NCBI RefSeq assembly: GCF_008831285.2
Contig: NC_045149.1
Span: 20,413,035-20,477,034 of the forward strand
From: Nymphaea colorata
Taxonomy: Eukaryota > Streptophyta > Magnoliopsida > Nymphaeales > Nymphaeaceae
DNA length: 64,000 nt
Direction: 5' to 3'
A program made the position numbers and the translations under genes. The first letter of the stretch is position 1. Each line of letters opens with the position of its first letter. Positions 1 to 11,078 of the stretch are shown here, piece after piece. The notes under the pieces are model-generated. The model had not been told where the DNA came from, searched no databases, and was given only the letters and a program-made list of their open reading frames with translations.

Positions 1-2446
1 TAATTTCATACATATTGGGTCATTTTCCACAACAATCTGCAGCCATGCCTGGAATGTGCAGGCGAGACACTGCGCTTTCGCTTTCTGCAATCCCTTTTTG
101 ATGGAGATTTTCCATCTTCTCTTCTGCTCACATGCATAACGTCTGCCACCTTCAATTTATAATGCATGTCTGCATCTAAAGTGATTGGTGATGTGTATTA
201 CTGCTCTAACGTGATTGGTCTTCTCTCTCTTTCTTAATTATGATTTTTTCTTGGATGTATATAAATGTAACATTACTTTTCAAGGCTCAATAACAGTGAT
301 CGTATTGTTGCCATCCTCTGCTCTTTCCCTGTTTCCTTTATTCCTTTGTTTTCTGCCTCTGTAACCTCTGTTTCTCCCTGCAACCTCTGTTTCCTGCAAA
401 TGTAAGCAAAATCGGTTCAAATCAGTTGATTCAAACAGAGTTAGTGACAAATTACTTGAATGGATGGCTGATTCAAGAGTGACACAAATTTTTAACAATT
501 TTAAGTAATTTAGTATATTCTTGTTTTTGTTATTTTTTATATGATATTCATTTGTTTTTTTAAAATAAAATTTTGTTAATGCGTCGGTGAGGATGATTCA
601 CCAAATTGGCAGCTTTGCTCATTCAATTGATCTCAAACCGGTTTTTATGAAAATGGTCTCCAATATTATCTTCCAATAGATGAGACACTTGTCTGTTAAA
701 AACTAATAAAAAGTCTCAAGTATGTTTTATAAAATTGCAAGTACACAAGGTCCAGAAACTTAAAATCTTAAAGTTTTACGGTCTTATCTTCAGCTGGTTG
801 TTTAATTTTACAATAAAGACTCGAATCTGGGTATCTAATTGAATTCTACTACTTCTAAGTTATGAAAAACTACACTGAAACACTATACAAGTGGGAAAAA
901 AATCAGATTTGGACCTAAAAATCCAACCAATTGAAACCAAATCCAAATTTAGAAAACCTGGTGAAATTACCAAATCAAATGAAAATGTCAGGAAATATGG
1001 AGCCTGTTAAAAAAAAGGAGCTGCAGTTTACGTGCAATTACATTTAGATGCTCAAGATTGTGAATCAGATTAAAGCGAATAAGTAACGACCCGATCGAAT
1101 CTAAGGCTTATTTATGATGTAATCCAAATCTGATCAGAACTATATTAATTTGGATCCTGTTTTAATGTCCGAATATTAACTGGGCCATTCGAAATCAGCT
1201 GTTTGATCAAGTTTCAACTTGGGGTCGCCGTTGGCAGAAAGGAGTATATAATTATTTGTTAATTTGCCCCTTTGTTTCAGCAGAATTTAGGTCACGTCCC
1301 TGGTGACGCTTACCTGGCCCTCCGTTAATTAATTCCTTGGCGTTTCATCCTTGCGCAGAGGGGCAATACTGGGAAATCCTGATCGAGGAAATATAAATAA
1401 GTTGTCGTTTCTAATACGATACGTTTTTGTGTTCTTAACTTTATATTCCAATATTGATCTCCTGGTTTTCCATTGTTCATTGCTTACTTTTTCTTGGTAA
1501 TTGGTGTTCTGTTCTTCAAAGTTATAAGTACGACACATTTTTTTTAATCTTAAAGTATATATGCATTTGATTCTTCTTTAAATTTCAAACGTTGTTTGCT
1601 ATTCTTTTTTTTAGTAATTAATTTGCAATTGCTGTTTTACAATTATTTTCACTGTATTGTCGATTAATCTTCTGAAGTTTACTGCACTTCTTACTTTCTT
1701 CTTATGGATTTTATGTTTAATTTTAACAACAATGGAGGTGACGTTACCTTATGTTTAATTAGGATATGTAAATGCGCTTGATTTTGCATGAACTTTTATC
1801 TTATTTATGGCATTTTTTTTATAATTTTTACTTATTCCAAGATTTTGTGCTACTGTATTTCACTTTTTAATCGATTCTTCTAATTTTTAATTGTCTACAA
1901 CTCTTTACTGACCTTTTATACATGTTATCGTCTTCCAATAATACATAAGACGTTGTCCTATATTCATTGGGCAGAGTACTCTCGGATCATTTCCTTGAAT
2001 TTTCTACTTTTTTTATTTTTATATATATATTTACTTACACTTTTTTTATTGCATTTTTTGTATATACTCAATTGTTCTAACCTTTTTTGGCTGCTTACTT
2101 TTCTTTTATAGATGTATCTTATGTATGTTGATTCTTCGTTAGTTTTATATCTTTTTTTTTAAATTTTCATTATTTTTAGTTTGTATTATTTTTACTTGTC
2201 ATATTTTCTTTTTATATTCACACAATTGTCCAATAAATGATTGAATAAATCGTGTGGTAAATCAATTCAAAAACCGTAAATGATCGACGAAAGAAAAAGT
2301 TAGATTCTGGAATTCAATGATTAACGATTAATTTATTTCTAATCATAAACCTGATCTTCAAAACGTCTTCTTTGTGATTAGTGCCAATTAATCACTTGAG
2401 TAATTTTTCATCCCTTCAAATTCTGTTAATTATAATAATCTGCAGC
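1..2446. other. AT-rich intergenic DNA, no gene seen
   Basis: This stretch upstream of the protease gene is AT-rich with many T runs. The only open frames are short and have no recognisable domain. I see no tRNA, LTR or bounded transposon in it. Confidence 0.6.
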
Positions 2447-2447
2447 C

Positions 2448-2455
2448 ATAAATAC
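2448..2455 (+). promoter_or_regulatory. Possible TATA box of the aspartic protease gene
   Basis: The sequence ATAAATAC lies about 80 bp upstream of the chosen ATG at 2531, a plausible distance for a plant TATA element plus a short leader. It is a weak match and is offered only because no better one lies nearby. Confidence 0.25.
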
Positions 2456-2530
2456 CACCATATTTTTTTTGTGAATCGTCATCTGCACAACCACAAAGTT
2501 CTTACTCATCACTGTGAAAATTCTAGCGCC

Positions 2531-3901
2531 ATGAACGCCTACACGATCCTTTTCAACTTTTTTCTTGTTCTTTTCTTTCTGCATTTTTCTCCTACCAACT
2601 CTGCTAGAACTGTTCTCAGCACTGGTCCCAATGGTTTCTCTCTAGAACTCATTCACCGGGACTCTCCTCGCTCTCCTCTCTATGATCCTTCTTCCACTTC
2701 CGCTCAGCAAGCCGAGCAGGCTGCTCTTCGCTCCATATCGCGCTCAGGCTACTTCGCCTCCGGATTAACAGCAACGCCTTCTTCTTCTACCAATGGCGTT
2801 GCTCAGAGCCCCGTCAGGCCGGGAAACGGCGACTACCTGGTGACCTTCTCTCTTGGCACTCCGTCCCACTCATACTGGGCAATTCTCGACACCGGCAGCG
2901 ACCTCACCTGGACGCAGTGCCGCCCCTGCGATTCCTGCACCGGCCGGATCCTCTCCATGTTCAACCCCCTCGCCTCCTCCACCTACATGAACCAGGGCTG
3001 CGCCTCCACTGCCTGCAGTGACCTCCCTGCTCGAGAGAAGCACTGCAATGCCAACAGCGTGTGCGGCTTCCGTCACACCTACGGCGACGGCTCCTCCGCG
3101 GGCGGGGACCTCGCGTCGGAGACCATCTGGTTTGACGCTGGCGTTAAATTTTCGAACGTCGCCTTCGGATGCGTCCACGACGAACGCGGTAATCTGGCCT
3201 TGCATCAGGTCGCCGGCATCGTAGGCCTTGGCGGCGGGTCTCTCTCGCTCATCTCTCAGTTGGGCAACTCCGTCGGCAACAAATTCGCTTACTGTCTCGT
3301 TCCGCCGACTGCGGGGAGCGCCACCGGGAAGCTCAAGTTCGGCGCGGCCGCCGTGTTCCCCGGCTCCGGAGCATTGAAACAGACGCCCCTGTCCAGACAA
3401 GGCGAGCAGGGAACCTATTACGTGCTGCACCTCGTTGACATCAGCGTCGGGGGCAAAAGGCTCGACATAGAATCTAAATCTTCTCCGAGCATTGTACCGA
3501 TGAAGAGAAGTGGGAACGGGATTGGTCTGATGGTGATAGACTCGGGCAGCACTCTGACGATGCTGACGAAAGCCGTGTATGCGGCGGTGGAGAAGCAAGT
3601 GTCTAGCGCTGTAAATTTCGAATTCGCACCTCCTCCGGCCGGTTATGAACTCTGCTACAGAGCGGATCCCAGCGACCTTAGAAATTTTCCGGCGATCACG
3701 TTCAACTTCGAGGGCGCCGACTGGACGGTGCCGGCGTGGAACGCGTTCGTGAGAGCAGGGGAGGGAGTGATGTGCCTGGCGATTGTGCCCACGGACGGAG
3801 TGAACGTGTTTGGGAACGTGGCGCAGCAGAACGTGTACGTGGAGTATGATCTTGGGAAGGGGGTGCTCTCCTTCGCTCCCACTGATTGTACCAAGGCCTA
3901 A
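2531..3901 (+). CDS. Secreted nepenthesin-type aspartic protease (A1 family, CDR1-like)
   Basis: This is an intronless gene for a 456-residue preproprotease expected to be secreted to the apoplast. The frame is open further upstream, but I start at the ATG at 2531. From there a hydrophobic signal peptide of about 25 residues follows at once, whereas the upstream extension is low-complexity and AT-rich. After a propeptide with the FSLELIHRDSP motif typical of CDR1-like proteases comes the two-lobed catalytic domain. The first catalytic aspartate is D120 in DTGSDLTW and the second is D337 in DSGSTLTML. A Cys-rich insert (CRPCDSC) and further paired cysteines mark the nepenthesin subfamily. Length and motif order are normal for the family. 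The gene is much more GC-rich than its flanks. In Arabidopsis the related CDR1 acts in disease-resistance signalling; whether this one does is unknown. The substrate cannot be told from sequence. Confidence 0.93.
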   Translation: MNAYTILFNFFLVLFFLHFSPTNSARTVLSTGPNGFSLELIHRDSPRSPLYDPSSTSAQQAEQAALRSISRSGYFASGLTATPSSSTNGVAQSPVRPGNGDYLVTFSLGTPSHSYWAILDTGSDLTWTQCRPCDSCTGRILSMFNPLASSTYMNQGCASTACSDLPAREKHCNANSVCGFRHTYGDGSSAGGDLASETIWFDAGVKFSNVAFGCVHDERGNLALHQVAGIVGLGGGSLSLISQLGNSVGNKFAYCLVPPTAGSATGKLKFGAAAVFPGSGALKQTPLSRQGEQGTYYVLHLVDISVGGKRLDIESKSSPSIVPMKRSGNGIGLMVIDSGSTLTMLTKAVYAAVEKQVSSAVNFEFAPPPAGYELCYRADPSDLRNFPAITFNFEGADWTVPAWNAFVRAGEGVMCLAIVPTDGVNVFGNVAQQNVYVEYDLGKGVLSFAPTDCTKA

Positions 3902-4477
3902 TGAATTTTCCTCCTCCTGGTTTTTCTGCTTGTCTCCTTCTCTGTTCAGCAGTAGTTTCACTCTTGTATTAGCGGTAGTTAATCTAGGAGACGATGGTAT
4001 ATATAAAGACTTTGGCGTTTAAGATAGATCCAGTGATTCATGGAGATTAATTTTGTTAAAATTGCATTATTATCTCAAACATAAGATGCAAACATTAGTT
4101 CATATATTATATATCTTAAACATAAGATAGGTTATTACCAATGGCCATCTTGCGAAAACGAATTTTCTTCATTCAAACATAAGATTTTTTTTAGATACAA
4201 TTTGAAGACCTTATTGGGCTTGAATTTAATATAACTACAATTTGAACATGTAATGGGGTATTTCCAGAAAACTGAATCTCCGTTCTTTGGTGCAATCCAA
4301 TTCGGATGCAAGATTGGATTTGTAACTACAACGAAAAGGGTCATCAGTCATGCTCAAGACCCAAAAACCGTGGCTAAAATTACCTTCAGCCGTGGTTTTT
4401 GTTGTAGCTATTAATTAAGATGACTGTGGTAATAGGCTAATAGCCCTTGTTTGTGGTTATTGATCTTTTGTCATGGT

Positions 4478-4514
<37 letters not shown>

Positions 4515-5124
4515 CTCACAAAATTAAGTATTTGTATTATAAGAGATATTGTTTACGTATTTCAAAATTACATACAAATATTAAATGAACTGTGAGCAAC
4601 AAAAGAAAAACTTTTTAACATTTTGCTGATTTTAGCAAAGTTCAGATTAAAAAAAAAAAAAAAAAATCAAGAGCAATTACAGTTGGCAAAGGATAGACTT
4701 CCTCCTCCAGTAAGCTAAGAAGCATTGGTTGAACTGTCTTGATCCATCAATTCCTATTCATTGATTGTAAACCATGGGCCAAAGGCTACAGTCATAAAAA
4801 GGATATCTGCATAATTGCAAGGTTAGAAGCTTCAGTTAGGAAATGAAAAAACCAATAGAATAGCTGAAAATATTAGTATGTGACTTTGCATAAACTCAAA
4901 GATCGATCTTGGCAAAGAATAAAGACTAGTGTTCCTCAAAAAACTTCAGTTTTAGATTGATCTAAGTAAGATTTCTGACTTGCTAAAATAAAACAAAATG
5001 TGCTCTGCTTTATCAAACTTGGCAAACTAAAAAAAGAATTAGTGGACAAGGAGAAATAGGCAATCTGATGCATCTGTACATTTTGTGTCGTAACACACAC
5101 ACACACACACATAAAAGTTTGAAG
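3902..5124. other. Intergenic DNA with simple repeats
   Basis: No gene is seen. It contains a (GA)16 tract at about 4480-4512, an A run at about 4649-4667 and a (CA)n tract at about 5094-5111. At 4365-4480 there are diverged copies of a 'CCGTGG...TTTTTGTTGTAGC' motif that looks like transposon subterminal sequence. Confidence 0.5.
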
Positions 5125-5256
5125 GAGAGCAACAAGCACCACTGCTGAAACAAAGCAGGGGACATGGCTGTAAAAACACAAGGAGGGCAGAGAACAAGTC
5201 TCAACGAGAGCAACGAGCACCAGTGCTGAAACAGAGCAGGGGACATGGCTGGACAG
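5125..5256. repeat. Two copies of a ~47-bp segment spaced 81 bp apart
   Basis: A segment beginning GAGAGCAAC at 5125 recurs at 5206 with few changes. Both copies contain GCAGGGGACATGGCTG. The spacing of 81 bp is a multiple of three, so it creates a repetitive open frame on the - strand. That frame has no recognised domain and I do not call it a gene. Confidence 0.7.
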
Positions 5257-5285
5257 AACAAAAGTGATGCAGAAGAGAGAGATCA

Positions 5286-5517
5286 CTACATAGAATCCCT
5301 TCTTCTCCTCAGACCCTTCATTTTCCAGTGAATCAGCATAAAGGATGGAAGCTGTGGAGAGCAAAAAACACACGGTAGATGTTAGATATTGAAATCAGAA
5401 AAATGGGCATGTGATGTCTAGATTCCAATGGCAGCCCACCTTGAAAACAGTTAGCCAACCAATTGAACCCTCTCCTTTAAACTTCAGCCTGCTCTTTGAC
5501 CCCTCGTCAATGGGCAG
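5286..5517 (-). other. Unidentified coding-like exon pair (possible 3' end of a gene)
   Basis: On the - strand, 5517-5440 reads as 26 clean codons beginning LPIDEGSKSR and ending GWLTVFK. It is preceded by a pyrimidine-rich stretch ending in AG and followed by a GTGGGC donor. Downstream, 5351-5286 lies after a CTCCACAG acceptor; joined in phase 0 it gives 21 more codons, a basic tail and a TAG stop. The composition looks coding, but I do not recognise the family and found no convincing upstream exons. It could be the 3' end of a real gene, a fragment, or chance. It lies about 770 bp downstream of the last recognisable exon of the complex I pseudogene, but does not match that protein. Confidence 0.3.
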
Positions 5518-6285
5518 CTCAACCGAGAAAGGAAAATTTGATCAAGCAGAAACAACTCTACCACGAATGAATCCAGCCTCCCATGTCTGGAGGCCAACCT
5601 TTTACTTTATTGCTCTTGATTTTCTGCAGCAATGCCAAACAATCCATCAAACAATCTGCATCCAACAGAGCCAAAAAAGGATCACCCAAAAGAAAACCAT
5701 GAATGTTGATAAAAGCTAAGAAAACAAAAAAGAAAAAGAAAAAAAGAAGCAAACTAGTCGCCCTATGGTTTGCAGATCTACAGATGATATGATCATTCAA
5801 AATCCATTTCGCAGCTCAAAAAGTTCAAGATCCATAGAAGATACCTTCATCTTCAGGTAGAATAGAAGTCAAGAGAGTAAGGTTATCTGTCAACAACTGC
5901 ATGATCAAGGTGTTCCTTGTAACTGATCAAGCCTAAACGACCAGTTTTTGTAGTTGATCGGATATCTTCCTTAACAATCCAAATAAGGGGCATTAAAACA
6001 GCATCATGCATGCTAAACAATGTTGAAAACCTGAAAATAAACAACTAATAATAAGGTGTATTCACTTGAAATGGTCAATGCAACAACAATTGTTATAGAT
6101 GGAAAAACATATGAGCATTAACATGTCAATAACCAGGTAACCAGATAATGTTTTGAATTTCTAATTATTTGTATAACATGTTTAATGTGCCACTCAATGC
6201 GTAGGCTGCAGCTGCTGCCTTTGACTGTATAGGTTCTAATACATGAGATCACACCAACATCAGCAGGCACTAATACAAGCTACAC

Positions 6286-6973
6286 CCATCAAGTTGAGAT
6301 ATCTATGGGAATGCTCTGAACCTCTGAACGGAACCAAAATTTGTGATCCCATTTTGGCTGGAGGTAAGAAATTTTGCCATCAATCAAGAATATCAAGTCA
6401 TAAAATAACATCAGAACACCAAAAAGCCATAATGCTGAATCCCAGCACCTAGGACTAAACTGAGAAAGTTGCTAAATGCAGAACACAGTAGCAACAACTA
6501 AATCGGGATACGTTTGTAACAAACTAAACTGAGAAAGTTGCTAAATGCAGAACACAATAGCAACAACCAAATCGGGATACATTTGTAACAAAAACCCTGT
6601 GAATCACGCGACAAAAGAAACATATCTATACATACCACGGCTGTTGTATGACACAACGGCCAAGGAACCTTGTGGCCCTAAACATCGTCGCAACAATTCC
6701 ACTGCCAAAATCAATAGTCAATGACGATAGTAACACATGGTCACAAATCAATCAACCCAGTAACGCTCTTCAATTAACGCATCATCGCAAATTTGAGGGG
6801 CGCAAACCAAATCACGTGACAAGATCGTCGCAAAAATGGACACTTCATCTAAGGAAAGATCGCCCACCGGTGCGCTTGCGAACGAGACGCCCAATGCCCT
6901 TAACTGCGAGAGTGGATGCATATCTTCGATGTTCCTTTCTGCATTCTGATGGCCACAGGCCCACAAGAAAATC
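6286..6973 (-). pseudogene. NDUFA9-type mitochondrial complex I 39-kDa subunit, truncated pseudogene
   Basis: Three pieces in order on the - strand match the N-terminal third of plant NDUFA9, the atypical SDR-fold accessory subunit of respiratory complex I. The piece ending at 6849 carries RYASTLAVKGIGRLVRK. Exon 6701-6636 carries GIVAT...RFLGR. Exon 6357-6286 carries KMGSQILVPFRGSEHSHR. The intron positions look ancestral. Decay is visible in several places. The donor after the first piece reads AT instead of GT. The nucleotide-binding glycine motif GATGFLG has become RATRFLG. The exon ending at 6636 has a length change that breaks the frame into the next exon. No exons for the remaining two thirds are seen in the next kilobase downstream. 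It is an intron-containing duplicate, not a processed copy. The true 5' limit is uncertain; an in-frame stop lies at 6974-6976. Confidence 0.72.
6454..6591. repeat. 69-bp tandem duplication in a pseudogene intron
   Basis: Two adjacent copies of a 69-bp unit beginning ACTAAACTGAG start at 6454 and 6523 and differ at only a few positions. They sit in the intron between the second and third recognisable exons of the complex I pseudogene. Confidence 0.8.
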
Positions 6974-7160
6974 CTACTGAACAATGGTAGCATCATCACA
7001 TAGATAACATCAAAATCTTTCTACTATCCAACGCAGCCGTCAAAAGTGCAGCGATGTATGCAGGAGAAGCCCTCTTCTCCAACATCCTGGATGGGTCGCC
7101 GCCCACATCAAACAAACCGAGAGCGGTCCAGTCTCGTTCGTTAGCTAGAGGAGGATGAAG

Positions 7161-7526
7161 CTAAGGGTGACATTAGATTGTAGAATTAAAACTTTAAAAA
7201 CAAAATTTCACTTCAAATTGGATATTGTTTTCCTTTGTGTTTGATAGTCTAAAATTTTGGTTCCAGGTTTGAAAATGATGTGTTTGATGAAACATGAATG
7301 AAAACCATCATATAACATATGTCTTAAAGAGAGGTGAAAAAAAATTCTAAAATTCAGAAATCGTAAGTTCATACAGAATCACAATCCAGAATTTTAAAAA
7401 ACTCAAGACTGAACTTATAATTTCATATCAAAATTCTTTGTTTGATAATGCAATTCTCATTTCATCAAAAACAAGAATTTTAATTCAAGAATTCCATAAT
7501 TTCTGCCTCATCAAACACCCCCTTAG
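7161..7526. mobile_element. Candidate MITE with CTAAGGG terminal inverted repeats
   Basis: The left end CTAAGGGTG (7161) is answered by CACCCCCTTAG ending at 7526, inverted. The 366-bp interior is AT-rich and non-coding. The motif TCAAACACCC next to the right end resembles common plant non-autonomous DNA elements. A target duplication directly at both ends is not clear, so the boundaries are provisional. It lies immediately upstream of the complex I pseudogene. Confidence 0.4.
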
Positions 7527-8719
7527 AGACAATGATGAAGGTTAAACTCAAACAAACATCGTTGCATCTTGTTACATATTTACTCAAGGAGCTTCATGGT
7601 CTAGCTGATGATACATATTCACAAGGTAGCTAAAACTTTGCTTAAAAAAGTACAAAATGAGATTGGTATTTCACATTAACAATGTCGTCACTTGGTGGTG
7701 TTTCACATTCATAAGGTGGCACCTTGTGAATTGATCAGCATTCTCCAGCTTGCCCAAGGAAAAACAAAATAGAGGCAAAAAGAAAGATGGTTCTTCAGAT
7801 AAGGTTTTGATATCTTCAGACCAAGATCTTGTTATTAGAAATCTATTTACTGAGCCTATACATGTTGATCGACTATAGTACATTATAGGCTATTTGTATA
7901 AATAGGTCCAAGACACCTAATAAGATTGGATCAAATATGTATAGAAACCTAAGCAGATCCATATCTGGTTTATGATGAACAAAACCATCGTTTGGATTCT
8001 TATAAATCTATAAACATGTTCATGGTCCCAATTCTAAAGGATTAGGAAAAGGTTCCTCCATGGATTTCCTCGATCGCTATCCTAGAAGATATTATGTTGC
8101 ACTTTTGAATCTTTTTGAGCATCCACTGGACCCTCTTCCAAAATTTGTGATAGACATCGGTGTGTTCTTGCTTCGCTAACTTTTTAACGAAGAGCACAAT
8201 AGATTCTATTGGTTTTGGCATGAACAGTTCATTTGTTTGTTTATGCCGTCAGATCTCTATCAAATGAATTGATCGATAGGCTAAATGACGAACATTGATT
8301 GAGAACTTACTGTGAGGGAGAGGGAGCCAATTTTGAACTGTGATCGATGGCGTGACAGGATAGGACCCAAGGCCAGTTATCACGTGCAGACCAAGACTAG
8401 AGTGGGGACGGCCTGTTCTATTTTTATATAGTTTCATCAATGCAAGTACTTTTGAAGATCTATAATATGAAATCTATAAATACATGCATTATGAAGTGGG
8501 GTACCAACTGTTTGGAAAAAGCTGCAGCTCAAGAGAAAGAAAGGGATAAGAACAGGCGAAAAATCTCGAGAAATATAAGATCTCTAGGCTAGGTGAACCG
8601 TGAACCTTCCTTTTGGCCTAGAGCTAGCTGGTGGGTAGACGCGAGAAGGTGAGAGTGATGACTCATGAAATATAGGCAACCGGACTCTCACAAGCAGCTG
8701 CCCTCTGCATAATACAGGG
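7527..8719. other. Intergenic DNA, no gene seen
   Basis: AT-rich sequence with only short open frames and no recognised domain, RNA gene or transposon boundary. Confidence 0.5.
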
Positions 8720-8920
8720 CAGTGTTGGGAATCGAGCTCGTGTCAGCTCAACTCGATTAAACAAGCTTACTTGAGTTTAATCGAGTCGAGTTCATGTAGC
8801 TCCGACTCATTTATAAGCTCAAGTTTTCATTTAAGCTCAAACTCGACTCATTTGCAAACGAGTTGCAAGCCAGGCTTAACCAAGCGAGTTCGAGTTGACT
8901 CGACTCATTATACAACCTTC
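8720..8920. repeat. Degenerate copy of a GAGTCGAG-rich repeat family
   Basis: This segment is packed with alternating GAGTCGAG / CGAGTTCGAG words and their complements. It shares them with the bounded hAT-type elements at 24337-24830 and 33292-33622. It ends in CTCGACTCATTATACAACC, which resembles the end of those elements. No clear target duplication is left. Confidence 0.5.
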
Positions 8921-10336
8921 CTTATATATATGGACCCCTTGAGATTTTGAAAAGTGGAAATTTTCAAAAGTTTTAATTTGGCTCATCTAACAATCTTAGA
9001 GAAATATATTTGGCCAATATGAAAAGTTTTAAGCAAAAACTTTCGACCTTCCATTTGCTGATGGCAGTTTACTAGCTACAAAATGCATGAGTGAGCTAGT
9101 CTTTGAACTTTTGTGCCGTCATGAGCGACTAAGAATCTCTTTCTGCATGGTGGGGTTTCTTTTCTTACTAAATAGGTATAATAATTCTCGGTTCTTCTCC
9201 CACTTAAATTATGTTTTCTAAAGAAGATTTAGAATCTATAGGATTTCAATGGGAGGAGTGAGTGGGATTAAGTGCTACAAGGGGCCCTCTCCAGTGTTGG
9301 CCTCTTCCATGATTCCATCTTTCCTTTTTCCAACTTACTGTCATTGAATGATCCCGTGAATTTCTCTATCGGTGGCCATGAAATGTGCCGAGTTGTCGCC
9401 GACACATATGATTATTGATGGGTGGGAGCTTTGTTTTGGTTTCCTTATACCCCTTTGGCAAGGGACATAGAGGTAAAGCATCGAATCTAGCATTAAAAGA
9501 CGTGTTTTGGTAGATCTCACTTTTGTGAATTTTAAATTCATGTTACATGTTAAAAACCATATACTTAAGATCATATTGAGGGAAAGGGGTTCAATCTTAA
9601 ATGCAGATCTTAGATCCATGGAGACAAACACAACCAAATAGTATATAAAAGTTGAACTTCACCAATTAATTGATGAAAAATATCAGACCTCAATTAGTTT
9701 AACGCAAAATTAAGTAAAAGTATCAAAGTTTATGGCCGGACAAAACCACCAAAAGCAGTGATTTGGTGGTGAAAGGAGAATGTGGTTGCTGGAGCATGTT
9801 TAAGACCTTCATTAAGTCTCGATTTACCCAAACTTTTATTGGTGTTGTCTTTGTTGTTGCAAGATTTGGTGGTCAGTACTCACCTAGATTTGAGTGAGCA
9901 AAAACAATATCTTACTACTCGAGCTATAGTCGAAGCCCCCTTCTCCCCTTTCTTCTTCTTTCACTTTTTTTTTCTTTTACCTCCAAGGTCCAAAACTATA
10001 TCTGTATCTGACACAGAGCTCCAATGTATGTCGGCTAGCATCCTAAGAGCTCCAATGTAAGTCAGCTAGCATCATAATGGTATGAGAGTGAACATCCATA
10101 CTACTCAAACCAGTAACCAGTGACGAAACTCACCAAGCAAAAGCTCAAATATGGAGATGACATTTTACTTAGTCAAGGGAGAAAAGAGAAGAGCTTTCAT
10201 GGAAAACTTGGTTGTCATACATCACACTAGAAGCATATCAACAAGACAAAAGAGGAACAAGAAAGTGGGGAGCAAACCAGTAGCTCACTGGCATATGTAT
10301 ACATATACATGAAACGAGTACCTATTAAGGAAGAGC
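8921..10336. other. Intergenic DNA, no gene seen
   Basis: AT-rich sequence downstream of the first PMEI gene with no supported gene. A short local repeat of CTCCAATGTA(T/A)GTC(G/A)GCTAGCATC occurs at about 10019 and 10050. Confidence 0.5.
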
Positions 10337-10963
10337 TCATGGAGAAACTCTCCCCCTAGCGTGAGACAACTTGTTGATCAAATCCAGGGCATTGCTGGTC
10401 AACTGAGCAACGCTTCTGATACATGCCCTGATGTCCTGCTTTACCAAGCCGTTCATGGCCCTGCCGGCGAATCCCTCGGTGCAGGTGTCCTCGTCGGTCA
10501 GGGCGGCGCTCACCCACGTCTCCAGGTCGTTCATCTCCAGCCCCCAGCTCTTCCTCTTCAGGTGCTCCACCTCCCCAAGCGATTGCTTCAGCATGTCTAT
10601 GGACTCCGCCACATTCTCCACACAGTCCTTGATGGCGCTGATCTGCCGGTGGCTCAAGGAGCCGGCCTTGGTCATCATCCTGAGCCTCGACACCTTGTCC
10701 GACGTCGACCGGGCCTTGGCCAGGCTCTCCAAGAGCGCCGCCCGGGCCAACTCCGTGGAGCTGCACTGGATCTGGCCGGCGTACTTCTCCAACGAGCTGA
10801 GGCACACATTTGGGTAGTGGGTTTTCCGGCAGGACCTCACAATGAAGCTTCTGGTAGAGATGGAGCGGTGTGGTCTTGCCGTGGCGGCAGCGACGCAAAG
10901 AAGGGAGGCCAGAGTGATGAGGGTGAGGAAGTGCTTGGATGGTATCAGAGAAGCCATAGCCAT
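10337..10963 (-). CDS. PMEI-domain protein (pectin methylesterase / invertase inhibitor)
   Basis: This is an intronless gene for a 208-residue secreted protein. The first ~29 residues are a hydrophobic signal peptide. The mature part is a PMEI four-helix bundle with the conserved cysteines: CRKTHYPNVC (first disulfide pair), then DC in IKDCVENV, then C in TDEDTCTEGF. The WVSAALTDEDTC block and the C-terminal LTSNALDLIN helix are hallmarks of the group. In this family the protein binds pectin methylesterase 1:1 in the cell wall, or vacuolar/cell-wall invertase in some members; sequence does not settle which. Two in-frame ATGs lie two codons apart and I take the first. A TATA box lies about 110 bp upstream, and a (GA)n tract sits in the leader at about 10999-11018. 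The second PMEI gene at 19901-20530 is a diverged relative in the same orientation. Confidence 0.92.
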   Translation of the reverse strand: MAMASLIPSKHFLTLITLASLLCVAAATARPHRSISTRSFIVRSCRKTHYPNVCLSSLEKYAGQIQCSSTELARAALLESLAKARSTSDKVSRLRMMTKAGSLSHRQISAIKDCVENVAESIDMLKQSLGEVEHLKRKSWGLEMNDLETWVSAALTDEDTCTEGFAGRAMNGLVKQDIRACIRSVAQLTSNALDLINKLSHARGRVSP

Positions 10964-11070
10964 GGCAGACAGGTTGCTCAGAAATTGGTAGAAAGAAACT
11001 CTCTCTCTCTCTCTCTCTGTAGCTCTCTGTTTCTGATTTCTCTTCTGTGGAAGCGGATCCGAAGGAAGGG

Positions 11071-11078
11071 TTTTTATA
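11071..11078 (-). promoter_or_regulatory. TATA box of the first PMEI gene
   Basis: TATAAAAA on the - strand lies 108-115 bp upstream of the ATG at 10963, leaving a leader with a (GA)n tract. Motif and distance both fit a plant core promoter. Confidence 0.6.

Noticed and set aside
2870-3961. 363-codon open frame antisense to the aspartic protease
   Set aside because: It is a shadow of the GC-rich protease gene: no signal peptide, low-complexity Arg/His/Gly composition and no domain.
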